From JACKIC01 sp964543795 (lineage in GTDB: Bacteria; Planctomycetota; UBA1135; UBA2386), in assembly GCA_964543795.1 (NCBI GenBank), contig CAZIZN010000006.1, positions 1 through 64,000 of the forward strand: a DNA stretch of 64,000 nucleotides. Direction: 5' to 3'. The notes under the pieces were generated by a model. That model ran no database searches, was not told the DNA's origin, and worked only from the letters and a program-made list of their open reading frames with translations. Position 1 is the first letter of the stretch, and every line of letters begins with the position of its first letter. The position numbers were made by a program, and so were the translations under genes. Shown here in pieces: positions 40,792-49,690 of the stretch.

Positions 40792-40955
40792 GGAGTGCGT
40801 GCGGGGGGAACGCTGCGGCGAGGAGCGACTTTCGCTGGCGCAGGGCGCGGCGAAGGATCGGAGGCTGGGGCTTCGATTGCAACATGTAGCTGGATGCGGC
40901 ACGGCGCGGCGGGGACGAGGGTTGCACCACGCCGCCGCGACCGCATCATGGGGTC

Positions 40956-41723
40956 ATGGACGAGTTGCTCGAGGAGCGGCGCGGCGCGGTCGCGCTGCTG
41001 ACCCTGCACCGCCCCGAGCGGCTCAACGCCGTCAGCGCCGGCCTCTACACGCGGCTCTGCGAGGCGATGGCGCGCGCCGAGCAGGATCGCAGCGTGCGCG
41101 CCGTCGTGCTGACCGGCGCCGGACGGGCCTTCTGCGTCGGCGCCGACCTGGTCGCCCACCGCGAGGACCGGCCCGGCGACGCCCGCCGCGCCTACGTCGA
41201 ACTCGGCCAGCGCGCGGCGCGGGCGCTGCTGACCTCGCCGCTGCCGGTCGTCGCCGCCGTCAACGGCCACGCCGTCGGGGCCGGTCTCGAGCTGGCGCTC
41301 GCCTGCGATCTGATCGTCGTCGCCGAGGCCGCCAGGCTGCGCTTCCCCGAACTCGGGCTCGGCACGTTCGTCGGCGGCGGCGCCACGCGCACGCTCGTGC
41401 AGCGCGCCGGGCTGACGCGCGCGCGCGAACTGCTGCTGCTCGGCCGCTTCTTCGGCGGCGCCGACGCCGTGGCGCTCGGCGTCGCCAACACGACCGTGCC
41501 GGCCGCCGACGTGCTGCCGGCGGCCGTGGCGCTGGCCGAGGAACTCGCGACCAAGGCGCCGCGTTCGCTCGCGTTCGCCAAACAGCTGCTCGCGCCGGCA
41601 GCGCTCGACGAAGCGCTCGCCGCCGAGGCCGAGGCACTGCTCGCGTGCATGCAGACCCGCGACTGGCACGAGGGCGTCCTCGCGTTCGCCGAGAAGCGCG
41701 ACCCCCGGTTCACCGGTGACTGA
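40956..41723 (+). CDS. Enoyl-CoA hydratase/isomerase family protein
   Basis: 255 aa, full length for a crotonase-fold enzyme. Oxyanion-hole motifs are GAGRAFCVGADL and NGHAVGAGLELALACDLIV; the PELGLGTFVGGGATRTL stretch is also typical. It could hydrate enoyl-CoA in beta-oxidation or act on another acyl-CoA; the exact substrate is not readable. It overlaps by 8 bp the gene for an acyl-CoA synthetase (ADP-forming), so both probably belong to one acyl-CoA catabolic unit. Confidence 0.9.
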   Translation: MDELLEERRGAVALLTLHRPERLNAVSAGLYTRLCEAMARAEQDRSVRAVVLTGAGRAFCVGADLVAHREDRPGDARRAYVELGQRAARALLTSPLPVVAAVNGHAVGAGLELALACDLIVVAEAARLRFPELGLGTFVGGGATRTLVQRAGLTRARELLLLGRFFGGADAVALGVANTTVPAADVLPAAVALAEELATKAPRSLAFAKQLLAPAALDEALAAEAEALLACMQTRDWHEGVLAFAEKRDPRFTGD

Positions 41724-43890
41724 CCTCCCTCCTCCCACGCCTGCCGCCGCGGACCGCGGCCTGTTCGAGACGATCGATCGCATCGTGCGCCCGCGCGGCG
41801 TCGTCGTGGTCGGCGCTTCCGAGGACCCGAAGAAGCGCGGCAATCAGGCGCTCGCCGCCCTGCGCGCCAGCGGCTACACGGGTGCGGTGCACGGTGTCAA
41901 CCCCAAGGGCGGCGCCGCGCACGGCGTCGCCTTCGTGCCCCGCATCGAGGACCTCGAGGGCCCGATCGACACCGCGCTCGTCTGCACGCCGGCGACCACC
42001 GTGCCGAGCGCGCTGGCGGCCTGCGCCGCGCGCGGCGTCAGCGGTGCTGTGGTCGTGGCGCTCGGCTTCGGCGAAACGGGTCGGGAGGGCATGGCGCTCG
42101 AGAAGGAGATCCAGCGGATCGTGCGCGAGACCGGCATCCGCGTCGTCGGCCCCAACACGAGCGGCATCCTGAACCCGCACCGCGGCGTCAACCTCATCGG
42201 CGTGCCTAACGTGCCTGCGGGCCGCATCGCCCTGTTGACGCAGAGCGGCAACGTGTCGCTGCAGATCATGACCGAGGCGATGCGCCGCACGCGCGCCGGG
42301 TTCTCGTTCGTGATCGGTGTCGGCAACGAGGTCGACCTGCGCTTCGACGAGTACCTCGCCTACCTCGGCGACGAGCCGAACACGGCGGCGATCGCGATGT
42401 ACGTCGAGGGCTTCCGGCGCGGCCAGAAGTTCCTCGAGACCGCGGCCCAGGTGACGCCCAAGAAGCCGGTGATCCTGCTCAAGGGCGGCCGCACGGTCCG
42501 CGGCAAGGCCGCCGCTCGCTCGCACACGGGAGCCTTGGCGGGCTCGTTCCCCGTGTTCCGCGCGGGCCTCAAGCAGAGCGGCGTCGTGCTGGTGCGCCGC
42601 TCCGACGAACTGCTGCACACGGCCGAGACGCTGGCGAGCCAGCCCGCGCGCGGCGGCTACCGCGGCGTCGCCGTGCTGACCGACGGCGGCGGTCACGGCA
42701 CCATCGCGGTCGACGCCCTGCACGGCCACGGCGCCCAGCTCGCAGCGCTCGGATCGGCGACCTCGGCGAGCCTGCAGCAGGTGCTCGGCCACCGCCAGCC
42801 GGTGCCCAACCCGGTCGACCTCGCCGGCGCCGGCGATGCCGACCCGCTGGTGATCGCGCGCGCCGCGGAAGCGATCATGCAGGACGACCGCGTTGGCACG
42901 GTGCTGCTCGTCGGCCTGTTCGGCGGCTACCACCGCCGGTTCGCCGCCGAGCTGCTCGCGCGCGAGGTCGCCGCGGCCCAGGCCCTGGTCGAGGCGGCGG
43001 CGCGCCACCGCCGCGCGCTGGTCGTGCACACGCTGTTCGCCGACGTCGCGAGCGAGCCGCTCGACGCGCTGCGTGCCGGCGGCGTGCCCGTGATCGCGTC
43101 GCTCGAGGTGGCCTGCCGCTGCGCTGCCGCCTTGCACGAACGCGGCCGCCAGCTGGACCTGCGACGCGGCACGCCGCAGCCGGCCGCCGACCCGCAGTGG
43201 CAGGGCATGTCGGCGGTGCGCCAGCAGGAGCGCACCATCCTGCTCGAGACCGAAGCGCGCGAACTGGTCGCCGGCTACGGCATGCCCGTCGTGCCCGCCA
43301 CGTTCTGCCGCACCGCCGACGAGGCCGCGGCCGCAGCCGCGACGATCGGCGGCCCCGTCGTGCTCAAGGCCGTCGCCACGGGCCTCGTGCACAAGACCGA
43401 AGCAGGCGCCGTGCGCGTCGGCGTCGCCCCCACCGAGGCTGCGCACGCGTTCGCCTCGATCGCCGCAGCCGTGCGCGTGCACCACCAGAAGCGCGGCCAG
43501 AGCGCCGACCTGCGCGGCATGCTCGTGGCGCCGGCGCTGCCCAGGCCGATCGTCGAACTGCTGATCGGCTACCGGAAGGACCCGCACTACGGCGGCGTCG
43601 TCGTCGTCGGCCTGGGCGGCACCAACGTCGAAGTGCTGCGCGACGTGACGCTGCGCCTGCTGCCGATCACGCGCGACGATGCCCGCGAGATGCTCGACGA
43701 GATCAAGGGAGCGCGCCTGCTGCGCGGCCACCGCGGTTCGCCGGCAGTCGACCGGGAAGCCGTCGTCGATGCGATCCTGGCGCTCGCCGCCTGTGCGCGC
43801 AGCAACCCCGAGATCGTCGAGCTCGAGGTCAATCCGCTGTTCGCCTACGACCGCGGCGCCGTCGCCGTCGACGTGCGCGCCCTGCTGTGA
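41716..43890 (+). CDS. ADP-forming acetate/acyl-CoA synthetase family protein
   Basis: 724 aa with alpha and beta parts fused. The N-terminus is a CoA-binding domain (RPRGVVVVGASEDPKKRGNQAL), then succinyl-CoA ligase-like domains with RSHTGALAGS, whose His is the probable phospho-acceptor. The C-terminal ~230 residues are an ATP-grasp domain (YGMPVVPATFCRTADEAAAA, GLVHKTEAGAVRVGV, VELEVNPLFAYDRG). Such enzymes couple acyl-CoA cleavage to ATP synthesis or run in reverse. The start is GTG 41716, overlapping the hydratase gene. Confidence 0.92.
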   Translation: MTDLPPPTPAAADRGLFETIDRIVRPRGVVVVGASEDPKKRGNQALAALRASGYTGAVHGVNPKGGAAHGVAFVPRIEDLEGPIDTALVCTPATTVPSALAACAARGVSGAVVVALGFGETGREGMALEKEIQRIVRETGIRVVGPNTSGILNPHRGVNLIGVPNVPAGRIALLTQSGNVSLQIMTEAMRRTRAGFSFVIGVGNEVDLRFDEYLAYLGDEPNTAAIAMYVEGFRRGQKFLETAAQVTPKKPVILLKGGRTVRGKAAARSHTGALAGSFPVFRAGLKQSGVVLVRRSDELLHTAETLASQPARGGYRGVAVLTDGGGHGTIAVDALHGHGAQLAALGSATSASLQQVLGHRQPVPNPVDLAGAGDADPLVIARAAEAIMQDDRVGTVLLVGLFGGYHRRFAAELLAREVAAAQALVEAAARHRRALVVHTLFADVASEPLDALRAGGVPVIASLEVACRCAAALHERGRQLDLRRGTPQPAADPQWQGMSAVRQQERTILLETEARELVAGYGMPVVPATFCRTADEAAAAAATIGGPVVLKAVATGLVHKTEAGAVRVGVAPTEAAHAFASIAAAVRVHHQKRGQSADLRGMLVAPALPRPIVELLIGYRKDPHYGGVVVVGLGGTNVEVLRDVTLRLLPITRDDAREMLDEIKGARLLRGHRGSPAVDREAVVDAILALAACARSNPEIVELEVNPLFAYDRGAVAVDVRALL

Positions 43891-43895
43891 CCTTG

Positions 43896-44019
43896 AAATA
43901 GCTGCGTACGGTACCTGGTTCGTTCCACCACCATTTTCACGCCGCCGCACCCGGCGCAGCCGCCAGGGCAGGCCGACGAAATAGCTGTGGAACGAACCTG
44001 GTTCGGTACGCAGCTATTT
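43896..44019. repeat. REP-like inverted pair between convergent genes
   Basis: Arms 43896-43928 and 43987-44019 are inverted copies matching at 30 of 33 positions, separated by 58 bp. Both begin AAATAGCTGCGTAC on their own strand. The right copy (43979-44019) is also a palindrome by itself: AAATAGCTG and CAGCTATTT at the ends and CGAACC-T-GGTTCG in the middle. The right arm runs into the stop codon of the DUF502 gene. The pair could work as a two-way terminator for the flanking convergent genes, but the palindromic unit structure is that of a REP/BIME or MITE. Confidence 0.85.
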
Positions 44020-44580
44020 TCCGGTCAGCGGGGTCTTGCCGATCGCCACGAGGGCGCGCAGCGCGTCGGCGGTGCGCACGTCGAGCGGCAGCAGCCGGTC
44101 GGGTGGCAGCAGCAGGAGGCGGCCGTTCGCCGGATTCGGCGAACTCGGCACGAAGACGAGCTTGTGCGGCGCGCCGTCGGGTCCCTTCGCCTCGCCCGTG
44201 ACCAGTCCGATCTCGTAGCCGTCGTCGGAGCGCACCGCGACGACGCCCTGGAAGAAGCGCTCCTTGCCCGTGTCGTAGCCGAGCACCTCCTTCAGCGACT
44301 GGTAGAGCGTACCGAGCAGCGGCAGGCCCTCGAGCAGCCGGTCGAGGCGGCGCCAGAGCCAGCGGCCGACGAACGTGGTGACGAACAGGCCGACGAGGTA
44401 GACGACGAGCAGCGCCAGCACGAGCCCGAGGCCGGGGAAGTAGAAGTGCTCGGGATCGCTGCGCCACCAGCCCGAGATCGCGTTCTCGAGCCACACGACC
44501 GAGAACACCGCGCCGCCCATCGGCAGCAGCGCGACGACGCCGGCGACGAGGCAGCGTGTGACGTGGCGGGTCGGTTTCAT
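44014..44580 (-). CDS. DUF502 family membrane protein
   Basis: 188 aa. Two membrane segments near the N-terminus (CLVAGVVALLPMGGAVFSVVW and LGLVLALLVVYLVGLFVTTFVG) precede the family signature LDRLLEGLPLLGTLYQSLKEVLGYD and the beta-rich end GYEIGLVTGEAKG...LVFVPSSPNPANGRLLLLP. The function of DUF502 is unknown. The start overlaps the upstream membrane-protein gene by ATGA. The stop codon lies inside a REP-like palindrome. Confidence 0.9.
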   Translation of the reverse strand: MKPTRHVTRCLVAGVVALLPMGGAVFSVVWLENAISGWWRSDPEHFYFPGLGLVLALLVVYLVGLFVTTFVGRWLWRRLDRLLEGLPLLGTLYQSLKEVLGYDTGKERFFQGVVAVRSDDGYEIGLVTGEAKGPDGAPHKLVFVPSSPNPANGRLLLLPPDRLLPLDVRTADALRALVAIGKTPLTGK

Positions 44581-45014
44581 GGGCGGGGCGAACGGAACGC
44601 GGCGTGCGCCGCAGCCAGCAGGGTCACCAGCAGCACGATGCCGCCGAGCGGCACGAGCACGATCGCCAGCGAAGGATCGCCCTCGCCACTCAGCACGCCG
44701 CCGCCGAGGAACCCGAGCGGCATCAGCGCGGCGCCGAGCACGAGTCCGCGCGCCAGTCGTAGCCGGTGCGAACCGTCCCCGCCGATGCGGGCGCCGAGCG
44801 CCGCGAACACGAGGCAGAGGATGCCGAGCAGGTTGCCGTGCGCGTGGGCGAGCGTCCACAGCTCGCGCCGCAGCGCGCTGCCGAGGTAGACGTCGACCTT
44901 CCACGCGTGCAGCGCTTCGAGCGTGAGCCCGAGCGGCAACGAGAACGCCAGCAGCAGCCACCCCGCGCGCAGCGCGAGGCGGGCGGCGGGATCGGGTGCG
45001 GTGCCGTCGTTCAT
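44577..45014 (-). CDS. Small four-helix membrane protein, unknown
   Basis: 145 aa with about four membrane helices (LALRAGWLLLAFSLPLGLTLEAL, TLAHAHGNLLGILCLVFAALGA, LARGLVLGAALMPLGFLGGGVL, LAIVLVPLGGIVLLVTLLAAAHA). A His-rich HAHGN motif opens the second helix and could bind a metal or haem. It overlaps both neighbours by ATGA, lying between the octaheme cytochrome and DUF502, so it is likely to work with the cytochrome, for instance as a quinol-side partner. I do not recognise the family. Confidence 0.75.
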   Translation of the reverse strand: MNDGTAPDPAARLALRAGWLLLAFSLPLGLTLEALHAWKVDVYLGSALRRELWTLAHAHGNLLGILCLVFAALGARIGGDGSHRLRLARGLVLGAALMPLGFLGGGVLSGEGDPSLAIVLVPLGGIVLLVTLLAAAHAAFRSPRP

Positions 45015-46897
45015 TCGCCGATCGAGATCAGGTTCCTGCCCTGCAGGTCGGTGAGGCGCACCACGGCGGGCAGGTCGAGCCGCAGGTCCATGCCCAGCAG
45101 AGCCCCGGTCGGCGGCGGTTGCAACCGCGCCGGTGCGAGCCGCGCGATCGCGTCGAGGGTGCCGAACACGGCCTGTCGGCGCGGTGCCGGCCCGGCCTGC
45201 GAGTCGATGCGCGAGAGCAGATCGCCGATGCCGAGCGGCGCCTGCTCCTCGAGCATGCGCAGGCTGCGCTGCGCGAGCCAGCGGATGCTCGGGTAGCCGT
45301 CCCCCATCGCCACCGCGAGGTGCGCGCGCTGCGCGACCGTCGCCGCAGCCGGCGACGCGTTGGTCGGCCGACCGAGCGCCGCGGCATAGACCGCGCGCAC
45401 CGCGGCGTCCCCCGCGTGCAGCGAGGCGATCGCGTCGGGCAGGTCGATCGGCGCGTCGTCGGCGCGCGCCGCGGGCACGGCGTAGCCGTCGCCCCACCAG
45501 CGCCGCATCTGCTCGGCCGCCCACGGCAGCGTGCGGTCGGTGTGACAGAGCGTGCAGGCGTGCGGCCTGCCGGCTGCGGCGTCGCGCGCCGCGTCGGGGA
45601 TCTCGATGCGGTGGCTGCGGTGGATCTCGAGCACGCCGTAGACGATCTTCGGCATGTGGCAGTCGAGGCACGACGACCCCGGGCCGTCGGGCGCGTGGTG
45701 CGTGTGCGCGGCGACGTCGCGGCCGATCTCCTCGTGGCACTGCACACAGAGCGCGTTGCCCGGCAGTTCGGGACGCAGCTGCCCCTTCGGGTCGCCGCGG
45801 TGCATCGCGTGGCACGACAGGCAGGTCATGGGCCCCTCCCGGTAGCACGGCGAGGCGAGCACGCCCTGCAGTTCGTAGGCCGACAGCCGCGCCGTGCCGT
45901 CGTTCCAGAAGCGCAGCGCGAACTGCTCCGCGGCGCCGCCGGGCACCGGCGTGTCGCGTTCGATCGGCGTCACGTGCTCCTGCAACCGCTCGCCGGCGCG
46001 GTAGGTCGGCCCGGTCGTGAACCACTCGTCCAGGCGCGACATCGGGTTGGGCAGGCGCGCGCCGTGGCACTGGCCGCAGATCGACACGGAACGCTCCTGG
46101 TCGAGTCGCTCGGGGTGGACCACGTCCGCGGCTGCGCCGCCGGACCGGGCGCCGTAGCGGGCGAACGGGTCGCGCATCGCCGCGGCGTGCGGCCCGCCCG
46201 GACCGTGGCACGACTCGCAGGCGATGCCGAGGTCGGCCACCTCGGAGTCGAACTGCGCCGCCGCAGCCGCCCGCGCGGTCTCGCCGCGCAGCCGCGGTTC
46301 GGGCCCCGTGTTGTGGCAGAAGATGCAGTTCTCGTTCCAGGTCGCGGCGTGGGCGTGCCAGTCGGCGTCGTCGGGACCGAGGAAGACCGTGTTGATGTGC
46401 AGCCAGCGCCGGTCGCCGATGTGCCAGAGGATCGGCAGTCGCACGAACGCCTCGCTGTCGCCGCGCCGCTGGCGCTCGAAGTACTGCTGGTAGCGGCGCG
46501 AGCCGACCGCCAGCGCCACCTCGGCCACGCGCCGGCCGCCGCCGGCGCGGGGCAGGTCGATGCGGAACCGATCGCCCTCGCGGAACGGCCGGGCCTCCTG
46601 GCCTTCGTAGCGAACGGTGCGCCCGTCGAACTCGCCCACGACGGTGTCCGGCGTCGGGCGCTGGGTCATGCGCGCGTGGTGCGTTCGCCACCACGACGCG
46701 TGCTGGTCGGGATGGCAGCTCTTGCACGCCTTCGCGCCGACGTAGCCGTCGTTGCGGTGCACCAGCGGGTCGGCGGCGACGGCGGCGACCGGATCGTGCC
46801 CGAACTGCAGCGCCGTGAGCAGGAAGGCCGGGGCGGCGACGGCAGCAGTCAGCAGCGGCAGGACGGATCGCACGGCGAGAGGCTCGCGGCGCATCAT
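45011..46897 (-). CDS. Octaheme c-type cytochrome
   Basis: 628 aa. An N-terminal hydrophobic segment (SVLPLLTAAVAAPAFLLTALQFG) serves as signal or anchor. Eight CxxCH haem-binding motifs follow in order: CKSCH, CIFCH, CESCH, CGQCH, CLSCH, CVQCH, CLDCH and CTLCH. The first part resembles the c554-like multihaem family (GYVGAKACKSCHPDQHASWW). The last ~150 residues are helical and repeat-like with no haem. Catalysis or electron relay in the periplasm is likely; the substrate is unknown. It is coupled to the small membrane protein downstream by ATGA. Confidence 0.92.
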   Translation of the reverse strand: MMRREPLAVRSVLPLLTAAVAAPAFLLTALQFGHDPVAAVAADPLVHRNDGYVGAKACKSCHPDQHASWWRTHHARMTQRPTPDTVVGEFDGRTVRYEGQEARPFREGDRFRIDLPRAGGGRRVAEVALAVGSRRYQQYFERQRRGDSEAFVRLPILWHIGDRRWLHINTVFLGPDDADWHAHAATWNENCIFCHNTGPEPRLRGETARAAAAAQFDSEVADLGIACESCHGPGGPHAAAMRDPFARYGARSGGAAADVVHPERLDQERSVSICGQCHGARLPNPMSRLDEWFTTGPTYRAGERLQEHVTPIERDTPVPGGAAEQFALRFWNDGTARLSAYELQGVLASPCYREGPMTCLSCHAMHRGDPKGQLRPELPGNALCVQCHEEIGRDVAAHTHHAPDGPGSSCLDCHMPKIVYGVLEIHRSHRIEIPDAARDAAAGRPHACTLCHTDRTLPWAAEQMRRWWGDGYAVPAARADDAPIDLPDAIASLHAGDAAVRAVYAAALGRPTNASPAAATVAQRAHLAVAMGDGYPSIRWLAQRSLRMLEEQAPLGIGDLLSRIDSQAGPAPRRQAVFGTLDAIARLAPARLQPPPTGALLGMDLRLDLPAVVRLTDLQGRNLISIGE

Positions 46898-46920
46898 AGC
46901 CGACGCGCCGCCGCGCGCGT

Positions 46921-48594
46921 TCAGCGGGAGCGCTCGTCGCCGCCGGCACCCGCGCTCGCGGCCCGTTCGTCCTCGGCGCGGCGCTGTTCGAGCTCCTGCA
47001 CGAGCCGCGCCACGTCCCACTGCGCCGTCAGCGAGAACGAGTGTTCGCGCGCGAACTCGCGCCAGAGCGCGACCACCTCGGCGTAGTGGCGCTGCTCCAC
47101 CATGCGCTCGCGGCCGATGACCGACCGGATCTCGACGTAGGCGAGTCGCGCCCCGAGTTCGAGGAACAGGACGAGGCCGGCGACACACAGGCCGGCCATC
47201 GCGATCGCCAGCCGCACCAAGCGGCGCTTCCGCTCTCGCCGCTGCGCGTAGACCTCCTTGTCGATCATCTCGACCGACAAGGTCGCCTCCTTCTGCCCCG
47301 GCTCGATGTCGAGCACGGCCTCGTAGAGCACGCGTGCGCCGAGGTAGTTCTCGGCCGCCACGAGCGCCTTGCCGCGGCGCAGCAGCTGCTTCTGGGCTGC
47401 GGCCGCCTCGCCGCAGTCGACTCGGCTCTGCGCCAGTTCGAGCTCGATCTCGAGCGACTCCGGATCGACGCGCTGCAGCCGTTCGAGCACGTCGCGGGCC
47501 CGCGCGTGCAGGCCCGGCGCGCGGAAGAGTTCGACCAGGCGGAGGCCCTCCTGCAGCGCGTCCTGGCGACGGCCCTGCAGCAGCGCCACCGACAGGCAGC
47601 GTTCGACCACCGCCGGATCGTTCGGAGCCAGGCGTTTGGCCGCTTCGAGCTCGGCCAGCGCCTCCTCGGTGCGGCCGGCGTCGAGGTGGATGTGGGCGAG
47701 CAGCTTGCGCGCGGCCGCGGCGGCGGGCGCGTCGCCGAGCCGCGCCGACAGGTCCGCTTCGGCACCGAGCAGGCCCGTGTGGTGCGGCTCGCGGTCCAGG
47801 CCGCGGCGCACCAGCAACCGGGCGCGCTGCGGCTCGCGCTTCTCGACGGTCAGCGCGATCGCCTGCAGGTCTTCCGGGCCCGTGGCGCGCGCCAGCCGGT
47901 CGCGCACGAACTCGGCGAGCAGCTTGTAGCAATGGAACCGCCGGTCGGGGAACAGTTCGACGACCTCGCCGACGCTGCGCGACCCGTCGAGCACCGCGAG
48001 CACGCTCTCGGCCAGCTCCGGGTCCTCGGCACCTTCGCCGGGCCTCGCGCCGTCGCGGGCGTGGAAGTGCATCGAATCCGACGGCAGGAACTTGCGGATC
48101 TCGACCCAATGATCGGCGCGGCGCGTGGCCTCGAGGATCAGCGGCGCCACCGCCAGGGCGACGCCCAGCCCCAACTCGTCGGCGTCGAACTGCGCCGGAT
48201 CCGGCTCGCCTTCGACGAACTCGAACGCGCCGCGCGCCGCGGCGATGAGATCGACGACGTCCTCGGTCAGGAAGTCCTCGGCCACCCGCTGCAGGTCCTC
48301 GGCCGCGAGCACGCGCGCCCCGACGAGCAGTTCGCCGAGCGTGCGCTTGCTGCCACGCAGCTTCTTGCGCGCGTTCTCGAGTCGCCTGGCGCTCAGATGG
48401 CCGGCGGCCACGAGGCGATCGCCGAAACTGGCCCGCCACTCGCCGGCGAGTGCGGCGACATGTCCGCCCCGGAAGCAGATGCGCGCCGCGCCGTTCTCGC
48501 CCGACAGCGACAGGGTGCCGGTGCGGCCGTGCACCTCGATGTTCTGCAGCAGGTCCGGCAGGTCGATGGTGGCCAGGTCTCCGGATACGGTCAT
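46921..48594 (-). CDS. DUF4388 and TPR protein with C-terminal membrane helix
   Basis: 557 aa. The N-terminal ~90 residues (SGDLATIDLPDLLQNIEVHG, then RTGTLSLSGENGAARICFRGG) are a DUF4388/PATAN domain, a signalling adaptor module. Residues ~90-260 hold an additional helical region like type IV pilus ATPase N-domains. TPR-like helix pairs follow (about 300-440), then one membrane helix (LVRLAIAMAGLCVAGLVLFLELGA near 460-485) and a short exposed tail. The start at 48594 coincides with the conserved domain start. It is probably a membrane-bound scaffold and leads the minus-strand cluster with the octaheme cytochrome. Confidence 0.8.
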   Translation of the reverse strand: MTVSGDLATIDLPDLLQNIEVHGRTGTLSLSGENGAARICFRGGHVAALAGEWRASFGDRLVAAGHLSARRLENARKKLRGSKRTLGELLVGARVLAAEDLQRVAEDFLTEDVVDLIAAARGAFEFVEGEPDPAQFDADELGLGVALAVAPLILEATRRADHWVEIRKFLPSDSMHFHARDGARPGEGAEDPELAESVLAVLDGSRSVGEVVELFPDRRFHCYKLLAEFVRDRLARATGPEDLQAIALTVEKREPQRARLLVRRGLDREPHHTGLLGAEADLSARLGDAPAAAAARKLLAHIHLDAGRTEEALAELEAAKRLAPNDPAVVERCLSVALLQGRRQDALQEGLRLVELFRAPGLHARARDVLERLQRVDPESLEIELELAQSRVDCGEAAAAQKQLLRRGKALVAAENYLGARVLYEAVLDIEPGQKEATLSVEMIDKEVYAQRRERKRRLVRLAIAMAGLCVAGLVLFLELGARLAYVEIRSVIGRERMVEQRHYAEVVALWREFAREHSFSLTAQWDVARLVQELEQRRAEDERAASAGAGGDERSR

Positions 48595-48766
48595 CGTGCG
48601 CGGCCTCCTTCGCTGCCGCAGGTCGTTCGCGGGATGGCATCGGCGTTCGCGGCGATCGGCTTGACGGCGGCCGGACACCCGCGGCGAACGGCCGTTCCCA
48701 GCGCGGCCCGATCCGGGACGGCGTCGGTCCGTCTCGCCCCGGGGCCGGCCCGGACCGCGCCCGAGG

Positions 48767-48833
48767 CCCCGTCGACCAACCCCGTCGACCAACCCCGTCG
48801 ACCCAACCCCGTCGACCCAACCCCTTCGACCCA
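48767..48833. repeat. 13-14 bp minisatellite
   Basis: Five units of CCCCGTCGACC(C)AA: 13, 13, 14, 14 and 13 bp, the last with one substitution (TTCGA). Degenerate half-units continue toward 48860. It fills the space between the DUF4388 gene start and the acetyltransferase gene stop. Each unit contains a GTCGAC palindrome. Confidence 0.9.
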
Positions 48834-48859
48834 GGTCTCTTCGCCCAGGCCGCTTCGGC

Positions 48860-49345
48860 TCAGGCGTCGATGTCCAGCGGTCGCTGCGAACCGCCGGCGT
48901 GCACGAAGCGCACGAGCCGGTAGCGGCGGTCGCCGAGCATGCCCTCGAGGCGGAACCCGCGACCCAGGAAGAACTCGAGCGCCACCGAGTTGTCCGGTTC
49001 GATGCTCGCCACGAGCCGTCGCACGCCGAGTTGCCGCGCGTGCACCAGCGCGGCCTCGAACAGCAGGCCGCCGAGTCCGCGCCGGCGGCTGCCGGGAGCG
49101 ACGACCAGCGTCACCTCGGCGATGCGATCGGGGCCACAGTCGAGCCGCACGAAGCCCAGCAACCGGCTGCCCTGCGCCGCGACGCGGGCGACGATGCGGG
49201 CATCCGCGAGCATGCGTTCGGGCCAGCGCCGGCCCGCGGGCCCCGGCGGCAGGGACAACCCACCGCCCTGCAGCCACGGCTCGACACTGCGCGCGTCGGC
49301 GAGGCAGAAGGGGCGCACGTGGATGGCTCCGGCGAGTTCGAACAT
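48860..49345 (-). CDS. GNAT family N-acetyltransferase
   Basis: 161 aa. The acetyl-CoA-binding core is clear: VTLVVAPGSRRRGLGGLLFEAAL (motif A, with R/Q-x-x-G-x-G replaced by RRRGLGG), then VRRLVASIEPDNSVALEFFLGRGFRLEG (motif B). The N-terminal part, IHVRPFCLADARSVEPWLQGG, is standard. The acceptor is unknown; protein, small-amine or antibiotic acetylation are all possible. It is divergent from the nusA operon. Confidence 0.88.
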   Translation of the reverse strand: MFELAGAIHVRPFCLADARSVEPWLQGGGLSLPPGPAGRRWPERMLADARIVARVAAQGSRLLGFVRLDCGPDRIAEVTLVVAPGSRRRGLGGLLFEAALVHARQLGVRRLVASIEPDNSVALEFFLGRGFRLEGMLGDRRYRLVRFVHAGGSQRPLDIDA

Positions 49346-49431
49346 GGGCGCGGCGGCCGTGGCGTTCGCCCCGGCGAGCAGTCTAGTTGCGCCACCCCGG
49401 AGGTAACGGACCGCGCGCACATACAGCTGGC

Positions 49432-49459
49432 TTGACCCGGCCGGGGTGGTCCGTAGCAT
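49432..49459 (+). promoter_or_regulatory. Promoter of the nusA-infB operon
   Basis: TTGACC (49432-49437), a 16-bp spacer, and TAGCAT (49454-49459) match a housekeeping promoter. It would start transcription near 49466, giving a leader of about 225 nt before nusA. Confidence 0.55.
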
Positions 49460-49470
49460 GTCGCCCCAAA

Positions 49471-49598
49471 GGGCGATCGACGACCCGTTCGCGGGTCGCC
49501 TTCGCCCCCTCCGAATTCCCGGCAGGCCCGGGCAGTCGGCATCGTCTCCGCGACCGGCACCAAGGCGGTCCTGGAACCCCGCACCTGAAGGTGCGGGG
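49471..49598 (+). promoter_or_regulatory. Structured nusA leader RNA
   Basis: Two strong hairpins. The first is an outer stem GGGCGA (49471-49476)/TCGCCC (49502-49507) enclosing CGACCCG-TTCG-CGGGTCG (49481-49498), a UUCG tetraloop. The second is CCCCGCACC-TGAA-GGTGCGGGG (49577-49598), nine perfect pairs. No poly-U follows, so neither is an ordinary terminator. A protein-binding control site for this translation-factor operon is plausible. Confidence 0.5.
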
Positions 49599-49690
49599 GC
49601 GGGGACGGTACCGCCTGCCGGGCGTTGTCGTTTCTGCGTATCGCGCTGCTGCCCCCGCCGTCTCCGCTTCCCGCCGTCTCCGTCCCCGCC

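Larger units (their letters stand above)
49346..49690 (+). other. Divergent intergenic region with nusA promoter and leader
   Basis: 345 bp between the GNAT gene and nusA. The promoter TTGACC-N16-TAGCAT and two leader hairpins are listed separately. No reading frame with coding character, and no rimP gene, is present here. Confidence 0.6.
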
